Below, piece by piece: positions 8,393-17,978 of a DNA stretch of 64,000 nucleotides. Position 1 is the stretch's first letter. Each line of letters opens with the position of its first letter. The notes beneath the pieces are model-generated. The model made no database searches and was not told where the DNA came from. It worked only from the letters and a program-made list of their open reading frames with translations. The stretch is from an uncultured Lachnospiraceae bacterium. GTDB lineage: Bacteria > Bacillota > Clostridia > Lachnospirales > Lachnospiraceae. Both the position numbers and the translations under genes were made by a program. Location: assembly GCA_900546495.1 (NCBI GenBank), contig URDN01000006.1, forward strand, positions 1 to 64,000, written 5' to 3'.

Positions 8393-8593
8393 AAAATGAT
8401 TTGCTCCTTTTTATTCTTTCTCAAATTGATTATAATTCAGTCGCGTATGGAATACAAGAGAGAATGAAAGAGAGAAAAATAGGAGTGCTTTGTAAGCAAA
8501 TTTGCTTACTATTTTTTGTGAATATAAAATCTTTATAAAAAATGCTAAAAAAGTATAAAAACGATTCAATTTTTCTCATATTTGATTTGTTGT

Positions 8594-8633
8594 TAAGTAA
8601 CCGCTTGGTAACTTAGAGGAAGAGGAGTATAAT
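8594..8633 (+). promoter_or_regulatory. Promoter with overlapping palindrome
   Basis: TTGGTA (8605-8610), a 17-base spacer and TATAAT (8628-8633). An imperfect palindrome, TAAGTAACC (8594-8602) and GGTAACTTA (8607-8615, one mismatch), straddles the -35 and could be a repressor operator. It drives the fatty acid carrier. Confidence 0.7.
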
Positions 8634-8671
8634 ACGTACTATAGTTCAAGGTAGAGAAAGGAGAGGGGACT

Positions 8672-10054
8672 ATGTTTAAAAAATTTACAAATGGCTGTGT
8701 AAAACTTGTACAGCGATTCCTTCCTGACGCATTCGTTTTCTGTATCATCTTAACGATTGTCGTATTTATCGCAGCAATGCCGGTAGCAGGTATGAATCCG
8801 ATCGAAGTTGCAAATGCCTGGGGATCAGGTGTGTGGGGGCTGTTAGCATTCTCCATGCAGATGGCACTGGTTCTTGTACTTGGAAGCGCGTTAGCAAACG
8901 CACCGGCTATCAAGAGAATTATTGTGAAACTTGCCGGAGTACCGAAAAAACCTGCAGGAGCAGTTGCATTCGTTACAATCATTTCCGCAATTTGCTGCTT
9001 CATTAACTGGGGATTCGGTCTGATCATCGGCGCCTTACTTGCAAAAGAAGTTGCAAAGAAGATTAAAGGTCTTGATTATCGTCTGATCATTGCAGCCGCT
9101 TATTCAGGATTCGTAATCTGGCATTCAGGAATTTCCGGATCTATTCCGCTTGGTATGACAGCTCTCGATGTTGACGGAACTGTTGCAAATACTGGTGGAG
9201 CAGTTACAGAGATCGTTCCTACATCACAGACAATTTTCTCTGCATGGAATCTGATCATGGTTCTTGCAGTAGTAGTTGTTGTCGCTATCGTAAATGCAAA
9301 AATGCATCCGGATGCAAAAGATGTTGTTTCTATTGATCCGAAACTTCTGGAAGATGCACCGGAAGCAGTTGAGACAAAAGCGAAAAAAGATCGTACACCG
9401 GCTGAGAAGCTTGAAAACAGTATGATTCTTTCCTATATTGTTGTTGTAATCGGAGCAGTTTATCTGATTTACTATTTCGTGAATGCAGGTTCTATCCTGA
9501 ACGCATTATCACTGAATATCGTAAACCTGATTTTCTTAATTCTTGGTATTGCATTCCATAAGACACCGATTGGTTATGTAAAAGCCATCATGGAGTCTGC
9601 AGAGAGTGCTGGTGGTATTATCTTACAGTTCCCATTCTACGCTGGTATTCAGGGTATGATGGTTACCGCAGGTTCAAACGGTGTATCCCTTGCATCTGCA
9701 ATCAGTAACGGATTTGTAAGTATTTCTACACCGCGTACATTCCCGGTATTGTGCTACTTGGCAGCAGGTATCGTAAACTTCTTTGTACCGTCAGGCGGCG
9801 GACAGTGGGCTGTTCAGGGACCTATCATGATGCCTGCAGGATTAAAACTTGGCGTTACACCAGCTGTTACAGCTATGGGTATTGCCTGGGGTGATGCATG
9901 GACAAACATGCTGCAGCCGTTCTGGGCACTTCCGGCACTTGGTATCGCAGGTCTGGGTGCAAGAGATATTATGGGTTACTGTGCAATCGTACTGATCGTA
10001 TCCGGTATTGTTACAGCACTTGGATTCCTGTTCTTAGTACCATTACTGGCATAG
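8672..10054 (+). CDS. atoE: Short-chain fatty acid transporter, AtoE family
   Basis: 460-residue inner membrane carrier with about 11-12 hydrophobic segments. The start MFKKFTNGCVKLVQRFLPDA, the conserved CCFINWGFGLIIGALLA and the late SGGGQWAVQGPI motif are hallmarks of the AtoE/short-chain fatty acid carrier family. A charged loop at about 215-245 separates two halves. AGGAGAGGGG lies upstream of the ATG. In gut anaerobes such carriers are thought to move butyrate or related acids; the exact substrate here is inferred. It is followed 36 bases later by a small membrane protein. Confidence 0.9.
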   Translation: MFKKFTNGCVKLVQRFLPDAFVFCIILTIVVFIAAMPVAGMNPIEVANAWGSGVWGLLAFSMQMALVLVLGSALANAPAIKRIIVKLAGVPKKPAGAVAFVTIISAICCFINWGFGLIIGALLAKEVAKKIKGLDYRLIIAAAYSGFVIWHSGISGSIPLGMTALDVDGTVANTGGAVTEIVPTSQTIFSAWNLIMVLAVVVVVAIVNAKMHPDAKDVVSIDPKLLEDAPEAVETKAKKDRTPAEKLENSMILSYIVVVIGAVYLIYYFVNAGSILNALSLNIVNLIFLILGIAFHKTPIGYVKAIMESAESAGGIILQFPFYAGIQGMMVTAGSNGVSLASAISNGFVSISTPRTFPVLCYLAAGIVNFFVPSGGGQWAVQGPIMMPAGLKLGVTPAVTAMGIAWGDAWTNMLQPFWALPALGIAGLGARDIMGYCAIVLIVSGIVTALGFLFLVPLLA

Positions 10055-10090
10055 GAAGAAATAATTTTTAGAAAGTTTGTTTTTTAACGT

Positions 10091-10645
10091 ATGGAAAATG
10101 TAACAATTATCAGTCACCTGACCCCGCGTGAGTGGAAAATGTCGTGGGAAAATAAGGTTGTGGAAGATACAAGAGAAAATATGCGTGCGTATCAGCAGCA
10201 GAATTGCTTTTGGGGACATTTTAAGAATGACAGAGACTTTACAATCTGCCATCACAAAGAGTTTGAAATTAAAGGTATGAGCTTTGGACTTTACTTTAAT
10301 GGAACAATTGAAGATGATGAGCGTGGTTGTAAGATTGTCGGAAAATTCGGAAAGAAGAAAACGGCAAATCTGTTTCTTGGAATGGGAGCAGCGCTCTGTA
10401 TCGCAGCAATATTTGGAGCAATCGCACGTCAGGATATGGAAGTATCCATTGTCGCGACTGTATTGCTTGCCATTTTACTGATTGTCTATTTTGCAAAGCC
10501 ACAGAAGGGGCAGAAACGGATTCTGGCTCAGTTGGAGAAAATATCCTTTGATAATAACTATCATAAAAAGGTAAGTAAAAAAGCAAAAGCAGATGTAAAG
10601 AAAAAACGAACCATGCGGGAAAAAGCAATGGTGAATGTGGATTAA
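10091..10645 (+). CDS. Hypothetical two-helix membrane protein
   Basis: Unrecognised protein of up to 184 residues. The N-terminal 90 residues are soluble and charged. Two hydrophobic segments follow at about 93-112 and 117-134, then a very basic tail (KKVSKKAKADVKKK). There is no clear ribosome binding site at the ATG at 10091; a second ATG at 10139 (GAGTGGAAA before it) is an alternative start giving 168 residues. It shares a transcript with the fatty acid carrier by position and ends at the terminator at 10653. Confidence 0.6.
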   Translation: MENVTIISHLTPREWKMSWENKVVEDTRENMRAYQQQNCFWGHFKNDRDFTICHHKEFEIKGMSFGLYFNGTIEDDERGCKIVGKFGKKKTANLFLGMGAALCIAAIFGAIARQDMEVSIVATVLLAILLIVYFAKPQKGQKRILAQLEKISFDNNYHKKVSKKAKADVKKKRTMREKAMVNVD

Positions 10646-10652
10646 AAAGAAA

Positions 10653-10693
10653 AACCCGAACAGATCAGAGATGAACTGTTCGGGTTCTTTTTT
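10653..10693 (+). terminator. Terminator after the fatty acid carrier unit
   Basis: AACCCGAACAG (10653-10663) pairs perfectly with CTGTTCGGGTT (10676-10686), followed by C and T6. Confidence 0.93.
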
Positions 10694-10815
10694 GATTGAT
10701 AGGAAATTATACTGAATTTCCTATGAAGCTCTTGGTTATCTATATTGTCAATTTACCGATTTTAAGAAGTAAGTATAGATATACACAAATCTATTGTAAG
10801 GAGAATGAGAAGAAA

Positions 10816-12234
10816 TTAATTCTCATTCTCTGCATAGGGAAGGGTGAAGATAAATTCGGTTCCGACCCCTTCGGTACTGATGACATTAATATTTTCATGG
10901 TGTGCATGAATGATTTCTTTTACAATGGCAAGACCAAGTCCGGTGCCTTTTTTATCTTTTCCACGGGAAGCATCTGTCTTATAAAAGCGTTCCCAGATAC
11001 GTCCGATGCTATCTTTTGGAATACCGATGCCGCGATCTTTGACGGATACAAATACTTTTCCATTTCGCAGTGTAGTTTCAATTGTGATGACAGAATCTGC
11101 ATTGCTAAATTTAAAAGCATTGTCGATCAGATTGTGCATAACCTGATCAATTTTGGCAGAGTCTGCTTTGACGTACAGTTCATCTCCGGTCAGGATCAGG
11201 TCAAAAGAAAGACATTTTTCTTTGCAGCGCCCCTCAAACATCAGTATCGTTCGTTTGATAAGCTGATTCAGATTAAATACAGTCAGATTCAGGTACGTGC
11301 CTTTAGAACCGTATTTGTTTAATTCCAGAAGACTTTGCGTGAGTTTTTCCAGACGTTCTGCTTCAAAAATGATAACGTTCAGATATTTTTCCTGTAATTC
11401 TGGTGGAATCGTACCATCTGCCATCGCCTGAGCGTATCCTTTGATGGAGGTCAGCGGGGAGCGAAAGTCGTGAGACACATTGGAAACGAATTTGTGCTGA
11501 TCGTTTTCCAGGGCATTCAGTTCCACGGCCATGTAGGTTAAGGTATCTGCCAGAGTTCCAAGCTCATCCCCCCGATGCAGTTCAAGTTTGGTTTCAAAAT
11601 CACCCTCTGCATAAGAGGCAGCCGCTTTACAGATCATATTTAGTGGGCGGTAAACGGTTAAGAAGAATACCACCAGAATGATCAGTGCCAGTAGTGCCAG
11701 AAAAATCAGGGACAGATAATAGCTGTTCAGCAAGCCATATTGCAGATCTGAGATATCGGTCAACGGTTGACAGATCAGAACATAACAGCTCACACTGTAA
11801 TTATGCGTTACCGGTGTGTAGACACTTAATACATCGGAATCATAAAGGTTGTAAAAATGATTGATCGTGTAATAATCACTTCCAAAATCCAGAATATCAA
11901 AAGCCGGGATCGTTTCGGAGTCGGTAGCATTCCATGATTCAGTAGAAGTCACAAGAATTTTTCCATCGGTATCCACGACATAAATATCTGCATTCAGATA
12001 GCTGCCTATTGCATAAAGTTGCTTTTGGAACTGTGTCAACGTCATATCGGAACTGTAGTAGTTGGTTCCGAAGGATGTAGCGATCAGATTACTTTCCCGG
12101 CGCAATGCAGAGGCAAAGTGTTTTTCTAGATATTTCTGATTGTAACGGGCAGTAAAGGTGGATATCATAATAAATCCAAGGACTGCAAATACAAGATAGG
12201 AAAATATCATTCTGAAAAGTGTTTTATGTTTCAT
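10816..12234 (-). CDS. Sensor histidine kinase with extracellular domain
   Basis: 472-residue membrane kinase. Helix 1 is at about 8-28, an extracellular sensor domain of about 140 residues at 30-170 (double-Cache-like in size), helix 2 at about 172-194, HAMP at 195-245, HisKA with His255 in VSHDFRSPL, and HATPase with the N box NLIDNAFKFS, DRGIGIP and GTGLGLAIV. It lies 15 bases downstream of the response regulator gene. The stop codon is inside an 11-base inverted repeat (10801-10811 with 10820-10830) that has no T-run. The signal is unknown. Confidence 0.93.
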   Translation of the reverse strand: MKHKTLFRMIFSYLVFAVLGFIMISTFTARYNQKYLEKHFASALRRESNLIATSFGTNYYSSDMTLTQFQKQLYAIGSYLNADIYVVDTDGKILVTSTESWNATDSETIPAFDILDFGSDYYTINHFYNLYDSDVLSVYTPVTHNYSVSCYVLICQPLTDISDLQYGLLNSYYLSLIFLALLALIILVVFFLTVYRPLNMICKAAASYAEGDFETKLELHRGDELGTLADTLTYMAVELNALENDQHKFVSNVSHDFRSPLTSIKGYAQAMADGTIPPELQEKYLNVIIFEAERLEKLTQSLLELNKYGSKGTYLNLTVFNLNQLIKRTILMFEGRCKEKCLSFDLILTGDELYVKADSAKIDQVMHNLIDNAFKFSNADSVITIETTLRNGKVFVSVKDRGIGIPKDSIGRIWERFYKTDASRGKDKKGTGLGLAIVKEIIHAHHENINVISTEGVGTEFIFTLPYAENEN

Positions 12235-12249
12235 ATGAAATAAATGCGG

Positions 12250-12948
12250 TTAGCGGCGTTCGAATTTATATCCGATGCCCCATACCGTTGTAATCCCCCA
12301 ATGTTCATGATCTTTGATTTTTTCGCGGAGACGTTTGACATGCACGTCAACGGTACGTGTGTCACCCAGATACTCATATCCCCAGATGTTGTCCAGAAGC
12401 TGTTCTCTGGTGAATACCTGATTTGGAGAAGAAGCAAGGAAATACAAAAGTTCCAGTTCTTTAGGCGGCATATCGATAATCTGTCCGTAATACATGACAG
12501 AGTAGTTGGTCAGATTAATGACCAGATCCGGATATTCCACACATTTGATCTCTGATTCTGCTTTTTCTGGTTTCATGACCTGGTAACGTCTCAGTACTGC
12601 CTTGACTCTGGCAACTAATTCCTTAGAATCAAATGGCTTGATAATATAGTCGTCAGCGCCCAATTCAAGACCAAGTACTTTGTCAAATACTTCGCCTTTG
12701 GCAGAAAGCATGATGATCGGTACGTTGGACTGTGTCCGGATCTCACGGCAGACCTGATATCCGTCGATTCCCGGGAGCATCAGATCCAGCAAAATGAGAT
12801 TTGGCTGATAAGTTTTAAATTCGCGCAGAGCGGATTCTCCGTCTTCTACGATCTTCGTGTCATAACATTCCTTCAGCAGATACAATGAGATCAGCTCAGC
12901 GATATTGGCATCGTCATCTACGATCAGAATTTTCTGTTTGACTGCCAT
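12250..12948 (-). CDS. OmpR-family response regulator
   Basis: 232-residue DNA-binding regulator. The receiver domain (1-115) has the acidic pocket DDD at 11-13, phospho-acceptor Asp55 in LLDLMLPG, Thr/Ser switch in MLSAKG and Lys in IIKPFD. The C-terminal winged helix (about 135-232) has ELLYFLASSPNQVFTREQLL and the recognition helix TRTVDVHVKRLREKI. AGGAGG is well placed before the ATG. Partner kinase is the next gene. Confidence 0.95.
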   Translation of the reverse strand: MAVKQKILIVDDDANIAELISLYLLKECYDTKIVEDGESALREFKTYQPNLILLDLMLPGIDGYQVCREIRTQSNVPIIMLSAKGEVFDKVLGLELGADDYIIKPFDSKELVARVKAVLRRYQVMKPEKAESEIKCVEYPDLVINLTNYSVMYYGQIIDMPPKELELLYFLASSPNQVFTREQLLDNIWGYEYLGDTRTVDVHVKRLREKIKDHEHWGITTVWGIGYKFERR

Positions 12949-13006
12949 AATATTTCCTCCTGTTTACCTTCAGAACTGTCATTTCGAAATCTTCATGGCT
13001 CTGAAG

Positions 13007-15382
13007 TTATTCAAATTCGGCGATTGTCACACCGGCATCACCTTCGCCAAATTCGCCAAGATGATAAGATTTTACATATTTCTGTTTCTTTAAATGATTC
13101 TGAACCGCTTTGCGCAGCGCACCGGTTCCTTTTCCGTGAACAATGCGTACAGTTTTTAAATGTGCAAGATAAGCATCATCCAGATATTTATCCAGTTCCA
13201 TCAGGGCTTCATCAACCGTTTTACCGATCAGGTTGATTTCAGGAGAAACGGATAAGGATTTTGCCATTTTCAGTTTTCCGGCACCGGTTTTCGTATTGTG
13301 AACTGTCGGAGTGGCATCCTCATTTACCAGAACAAGATCACGGATGTTGGTCTGATAACGAAGAATACCGGCTTGTACGAACAGGTTTCCTTTTGCATCC
13401 GGAAGGGTGTGAACTGTGCCCTTTAAATTCATGCTGAGAATCTTGACAGAATCCCCAAGACGCAGCTTCTTCGGAACGTTGTGATTGACGGCAGCGTTCT
13501 TTTTCATGGAAGACTTGGATTGCGCTTTGTCTAATTTCTTGCGGACTTTCTCACGGTCTTTTTCCATGGCAGCAGCATCTACATGGGTTTTGCCATATTT
13601 ATGGAAGTTGCGGATAGTTTCGTCTGCCAGATCTTTTGCTTCTTTTAAAATAGCTGCGGCCTGCTGGTTGGCGTCCTGTAAAATACGGTCGCGGCTGCGA
13701 TTTAATTTTTCTTGTTTTTCTTCTAATTGTTTCTTTAAAGATGCGGCTTCCTGTTTGTAACGGTTGATCTCTGCCTGTTCTTTTTCAATGGTGAGGCGGC
13801 TCTGCTCCAGATCAGCGATCACGTCTTCAAAACTTTCATTTTCCTTGGTAATGCGTGTTTTTGCATCTTCAATCAGATCAGCTGGAAGTCCAATCTTGCT
13901 GGAAATGGCAAAGGCATTACTTTTGCCCGGAATACCGATCAGCAGACGGTAGGTAGGGCTTAAGGTCTGTACACTGAATTCGCAGCAGGCATTTTCTACA
14001 CCTTCGGTTGAGAGGGCGTAAAGCTTGATTTCACTGTAGTGAGTGGTTGCCATGGTACGAATATTGTCCCGGCGCAGATGGTCGAGAATGGAAATTGCAA
14101 GGGCAGCCCCCTCATCGGGATCCGTACCGGCACATAACTCATCAAAAAGAACGAGAGAGTGCGGGGTAGCATGTTTCAGGATAGAAACGATGTTTGTCAT
14201 ATGTGAGGAAAAGGTACTCAGACTCTGCTCAATACTTTGTTCATCTCCGATATCTGCATATACATCATCAAAAATAGCAAGTTCGGAACGATCTTTTGCC
14301 GGGATGTGAAGTCCGGCCTGTCCCATCAGGGTGAACAGACCGACGGTTTTTAAGGAAACGGTTTTACCGCCGGTATTCGGTCCGGTGACGATCAGCAGGT
14401 TAAAATCATCGCCCAGATGAACGTCGATCGGAACAACCTTTTTCTGGTTTAACAATGGATGCCGTCCCTGACGAATCCGGATACGACCTTCTGTATTGAA
14501 GATCGGAGCCATGCCGCTTTGGATTTTTGCCAGATTTGCCTTTGCAAAAATAAAATCGAGATCCGTCAGGATATGGTAGTTATCCATCAGAAAATCTGAA
14601 TACTGAGCAGTCAGATTACTGAGTTCTGCCAAAACGGCTTCGATGGCTTCCTGCTCTTTTAAGAATGCTTCTTTTAAATCATTATTTAATTTTACAACGG
14701 ACATTGGTTCGATAAACAGGGTAGAACCGGTAGCAGACTGATCATGGATCATACCGGGAACCTGTCCTTTGTATTCTGCTTTGACTGGCAGACAGTAACG
14801 TCCGTTTCGCATGGTGACAACCGTATCCTGCAAATAAGAACGGGTGGTGGAACTGTTTAACAGATTGTTCATGGCACCGTGGATCTTGTCATTGATATTG
14901 CGGATGGTACGTCGTACACTGTGCAGAGCAGGACTTGCATCGTCGCTGATCTCATCTTCCGCTAAAATGCAGCGGCGGATTTCTTCCAGTAGCGGTGTCA
15001 GTGGCTCCAGCCTTGCAAACATATCGTCCAGAGAATCTTTTGGCAGATCGTCGCGGTTTTCTCTGGAATAGGATTTTGCACGTTTTGTAATTTCCAGCAG
15101 GTTACAGACGGACAGAAGTTCAGCTGCGTTTAACGTACCGCCGATTTCCAGTCGTTTCATCTGAAATCCCGGATCTTTTAAGCCGCCAAAAGCCAGATTG
15201 CCCTTGCGGAAGATGCGGGAAAGCGCATCTGAAGTCTGTGTCTGTGCCTGTATGATATCTTGCTTATCCGTCATTGGCTTTAATTCGAGACAGCGTTTTT
15301 TGCCGGCATCGGAAGTTGCCTGATCTGCAAGCAGGTGAATGATTTTATCATATTCTAAAACTTTTAATGCTTTTTGATTCAT
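13007..15382 (-). CDS. mutS2: Endonuclease MutS2
   Basis: 791 residues, the normal length. The MutS core and clamp are followed by the ATPase domain with Walker A GPNTGGKT, Walker B LVLFDELCAGTDP and DEGAAL. A long coiled coil rich in Glu, Lys and Gln follows (about 515-640), then a KOW-like segment and a C-terminal Smr nuclease domain with HGKGTGALR. MutS2 acts in recombination control and, in Bacillus, in rescue of collided ribosomes. GGAGG precedes the ATG. It lies 58 bases upstream of the response regulator on the same strand. Confidence 0.97.
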   Translation of the reverse strand: MNQKALKVLEYDKIIHLLADQATSDAGKKRCLELKPMTDKQDIIQAQTQTSDALSRIFRKGNLAFGGLKDPGFQMKRLEIGGTLNAAELLSVCNLLEITKRAKSYSRENRDDLPKDSLDDMFARLEPLTPLLEEIRRCILAEDEISDDASPALHSVRRTIRNINDKIHGAMNNLLNSSTTRSYLQDTVVTMRNGRYCLPVKAEYKGQVPGMIHDQSATGSTLFIEPMSVVKLNNDLKEAFLKEQEAIEAVLAELSNLTAQYSDFLMDNYHILTDLDFIFAKANLAKIQSGMAPIFNTEGRIRIRQGRHPLLNQKKVVPIDVHLGDDFNLLIVTGPNTGGKTVSLKTVGLFTLMGQAGLHIPAKDRSELAIFDDVYADIGDEQSIEQSLSTFSSHMTNIVSILKHATPHSLVLFDELCAGTDPDEGAALAISILDHLRRDNIRTMATTHYSEIKLYALSTEGVENACCEFSVQTLSPTYRLLIGIPGKSNAFAISSKIGLPADLIEDAKTRITKENESFEDVIADLEQSRLTIEKEQAEINRYKQEAASLKKQLEEKQEKLNRSRDRILQDANQQAAAILKEAKDLADETIRNFHKYGKTHVDAAAMEKDREKVRKKLDKAQSKSSMKKNAAVNHNVPKKLRLGDSVKILSMNLKGTVHTLPDAKGNLFVQAGILRYQTNIRDLVLVNEDATPTVHNTKTGAGKLKMAKSLSVSPEINLIGKTVDEALMELDKYLDDAYLAHLKTVRIVHGKGTGALRKAVQNHLKKQKYVKSYHLGEFGEGDAGVTIAEFE

Positions 15383-15525
15383 ATGTCCTCCATAACATAA
15401 ACAACATAAACGAAATTAAGTCGCTATTATCTGTATTTTAACGCATAATCAGGAAAGTGAAAAGAGAAGATTGCATTAATTTTGTTACAGTTCCCCCATC
15501 ACAGGTATTCAGGTAATAATCAGGC

Positions 15526-15554
15526 TTGCATAAGAATTACAGAAAACGTATAAT
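15526..15554 (+). promoter_or_regulatory. Promoter of the HtrA-like gene
   Basis: TTGCAT (15526-15531), a 17-base spacer and TATAAT (15549-15554), 76 bases before the start codon. Confidence 0.75.
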
Positions 15555-15629
15555 AGTTCCATAAGACTTATATGCTGAGGGTGTTTCTGAATGTGTGGAC
15601 GCTGAAATAACTCAGAAAGGTGTTTGACC

Positions 15630-16877
15630 ATGGATAAGAAAAAGCAGGAAGAATATCATTTTGTAAAAGAGCATATCAAGAAGATCCCGCCGGATCGAAA
15701 GCGACGGAGAATGAGTCTGGGATGGACGATTCTTTTGGCAGCTGTGTTCGGTATAGTTGCGGCGCTGGTATTTTGTGCAGTAAAACCGGCAATCGAGAAG
15801 TTATTCCAGTCCCCAAATGAGCAGGTTGTATTGTCCGGCGATGAGACAAAAGAAGCGGATACTACTGATGAACCGGTATATATTACAGAAACGCAGCAGA
15901 TGGATCTGAACGATTATCAGATTTTGCAAAATAAATTGTATGCGGTTGGCAGGGAGGCAAACAAATCGGTTGTGTCCGTCAAGGGAATCGGGCAGGCAAC
16001 GGACTGGTTTGATACAGAGCATGTGATGGAAAATCAGGGTTCCGGTATTATTCTTGCTGATACAAATGGCAGATATCTGATTGCCACGGAACGAAAACTG
16101 ATCGCAGAAGCAAGTCAGATTGAAGTCAGTTTTTACGATGACAGTACTGCGGAGGCAGAACTGATTGCCTATGACGGAACGACTGGAATTGCTGTTTTAA
16201 GTGTACAGAAAAGTCAGTTATCAGAGGACACGCAAAATCGGGTAGCAGCAGCAACTTTGGGAAGTTCTTCGGCACTGACACAGGGAACGATCGTGATCGC
16301 AATCGGAAGTCCACTGGGAGAGCCTTTTTCTGTTCTGACGGGAAATGTGACGTCCAGCAGTCATGAAGTGACAGCTGTCGATGCAAATTATAAAGTGATT
16401 TCCACAGATATCAATGCCGGTGAGGGCGGAAGCGGTGCCCTGATCAATTTAAATGGGGAGGTTGTTGGACTGATCTTGCAGAGTTTTGGTACGGAGGCAG
16501 CACAAAGTACCGTTACAGCGATAGGTATTACCGAAATCCGCGCGTTGCTGGAAAAATTGTCAAACGGGGATACTCCGGCGCATCTTGGTCTGGAAGTGAG
16601 TACGGTGACAAGTACCATCGCAGAAGAGAACAAGATTCCGAAAGGGGTATATGTGAAAAATGTCGTACAGGATTCGCCGGCGATGCAGGCGGGACTTCAA
16701 AATGGCGATGTGATCACCCAGATTGGCAATACAGAACTGATTTCCGCGGAGCAGTATCGTACCTGTTTGTTACAGGAAAAGGAAGGGCAGCAGGAAAAAG
16801 TCACACTTCAGCGTATGGGCGCGGACAAGAAGTATCAGGAGATGACGGTGGAGGTAACGTTTGATGCGGCAAAATAG
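15630..16877 (+). CDS. HtrA-like membrane protein with degenerate protease site
   Basis: 415 residues: a cytoplasmic basic N-terminus, one membrane helix at about 30-52, an HtrA/DegP trypsin-like domain at about 115-305 and a PDZ domain at about 310-410 (SPAMQAGLQNGDVI). All three catalytic positions appear lost. The usual TNNHV histidine segment reads ATERKL, the TDLAVL aspartate segment reads TTGIAVL, and the GNSGG serine motif reads GEGGSG with Gly at the serine position. The fold markers GSGII, ALINLNGEVVG and the PDZ are intact. It is probably a scaffold or sensor, not a protease. The ATG at 15630 is preceded by AAAGGTG. Confidence 0.85.
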   Translation: MDKKKQEEYHFVKEHIKKIPPDRKRRRMSLGWTILLAAVFGIVAALVFCAVKPAIEKLFQSPNEQVVLSGDETKEADTTDEPVYITETQQMDLNDYQILQNKLYAVGREANKSVVSVKGIGQATDWFDTEHVMENQGSGIILADTNGRYLIATERKLIAEASQIEVSFYDDSTAEAELIAYDGTTGIAVLSVQKSQLSEDTQNRVAAATLGSSSALTQGTIVIAIGSPLGEPFSVLTGNVTSSSHEVTAVDANYKVISTDINAGEGGSGALINLNGEVVGLILQSFGTEAAQSTVTAIGITEIRALLEKLSNGDTPAHLGLEVSTVTSTIAEENKIPKGVYVKNVVQDSPAMQAGLQNGDVITQIGNTELISAEQYRTCLLQEKEGQQEKVTLQRMGADKKYQEMTVEVTFDAAK

Positions 16878-16962
16878 TCGAAGTGACAAGCGCATAAGCA
16901 TAGAGGGGTGAAAATAAGACAGTCAGAGCAAGACAGAAAATACAATACAGCAAGAAAAAGAC

Positions 16963-16993
16963 AGTATGAATTAGTATGAAGAATTAGTATGAA
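16963..16993 (+). repeat. Short tandem repeat before the YhaM gene
   Basis: Three copies of AGTATGAA (16963, 16973, 16986) with TT or GAATT between them. The surrounding 148-base gap is purine-rich and has no other visible signal. Confidence 0.6.
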
Positions 16994-17025
16994 ATAGAAA
17001 GGACCCGACAGGGAATGAGTGAATT

Positions 17026-17970
17026 ATGAAATATATTGAAGAACTGCGTGAGGGAGAACGAATCGGAGAGGTATATCTGTGTAAACATAAACAGACTGCG
17101 ACAACAAAAGCGGGAAAACCATATGATTCTCTGATTCTTCAGGATAAAACAGGCACCGTGGATGCAAAAATCTGGGATGTCGGTTCCAGCGGAATTGAGG
17201 AGTTTGACAAACTGGATTATATCTATGTGGTTGGAGATGTGACCAGCTTTCTGGGGGCATTACAGCTGAATGTCAAACGTGTGAAAAAAATGTCAGAGAC
17301 CGATGTCAATCCATCCGATTATCTGCCAGTCAGTGAATATAATATAGAAGAAATGTATCAGAAACTGTTAGCATATATCGCACAGATGAAGCATCCATAT
17401 CTGAAACAGCTGGCAGAGTCTTTCTTTGCAGATGCGGATTTTGCAAAACGTTTTCAGTTCCATTCCGCAGCCAAAAGTGTACATCATGGATTTGTGGGCG
17501 GATTGCTTGAACATACCTTACATGTGACACAGATCTGTGATTTTTTCAGTAAATTATATCCGATGCTAAACCGCGATCTTCTGCTGACGGCAGCGATGTT
17601 CCATGATATCGGAAAACTCACAGAGCTTTCTACCTTCCCGGCAAATGATTACACGGATGACGGACAGTTACTGGGACATATTATGATTGGAGCTATGGAA
17701 GTACAGAAACATATTGAGCAGATCGAAGGATTCCCGAAACGGACAGCTTCTGAGCTGATTCACTGTATTCTGGCGCATCATGGAGAACTGGAATACGGTT
17801 CCCCGAAAAAACCGGCACTGGCAGAGGCGATTGCGCTGAGTTTTGCGGACAACTCCGATGCAAAACTGGAAACTATGCGGGAAGCATTGTCCAACATTCC
17901 GGAAAACAGTTTGGAGTGGCAGGGATTCAATCGTTTCCTCGATTCCAATATCAGAAGAACAAGTAAGTAG
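17026..17970 (+). CDS. yhaM: 3'-5' exonuclease, YhaM family
   Basis: 314-residue protein with an N-terminal OB-fold (1-90, LQDKTGTVDAKIWD) and an HD phosphohydrolase domain (about 150-280). Metal ligands are seen in GLLEHTLHV, MFHDIGK and LAHHGELEYGSP. YhaM enzymes trim RNA and single-stranded DNA from the 3' end. The length matches the family (about 314). The ribosome binding site is weak (AGGGAATGAG). Downstream is a cluster of hairpins and then rlmD. Confidence 0.93.
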   Translation: MKYIEELREGERIGEVYLCKHKQTATTKAGKPYDSLILQDKTGTVDAKIWDVGSSGIEEFDKLDYIYVVGDVTSFLGALQLNVKRVKKMSETDVNPSDYLPVSEYNIEEMYQKLLAYIAQMKHPYLKQLAESFFADADFAKRFQFHSAAKSVHHGFVGGLLEHTLHVTQICDFFSKLYPMLNRDLLLTAAMFHDIGKLTELSTFPANDYTDDGQLLGHIMIGAMEVQKHIEQIEGFPKRTASELIHCILAHHGELEYGSPKKPALAEAIALSFADNSDAKLETMREALSNIPENSLEWQGFNRFLDSNIRRTSK

Positions 17971-17978
17971 ACTTGCAG

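Noticed and set aside
10801..10830. Terminator of the two-component operon
   Set aside because: The 11-base inverted repeat overlaps the kinase stop codon, but no T-run follows on the minus strand, so I did not call it a terminator.
16963..16993. CRISPR-like spacing of short repeats
   Set aside because: Repeats are only 8 bases, spaced 2-5 bases apart, with no spacers or cas genes in the window.
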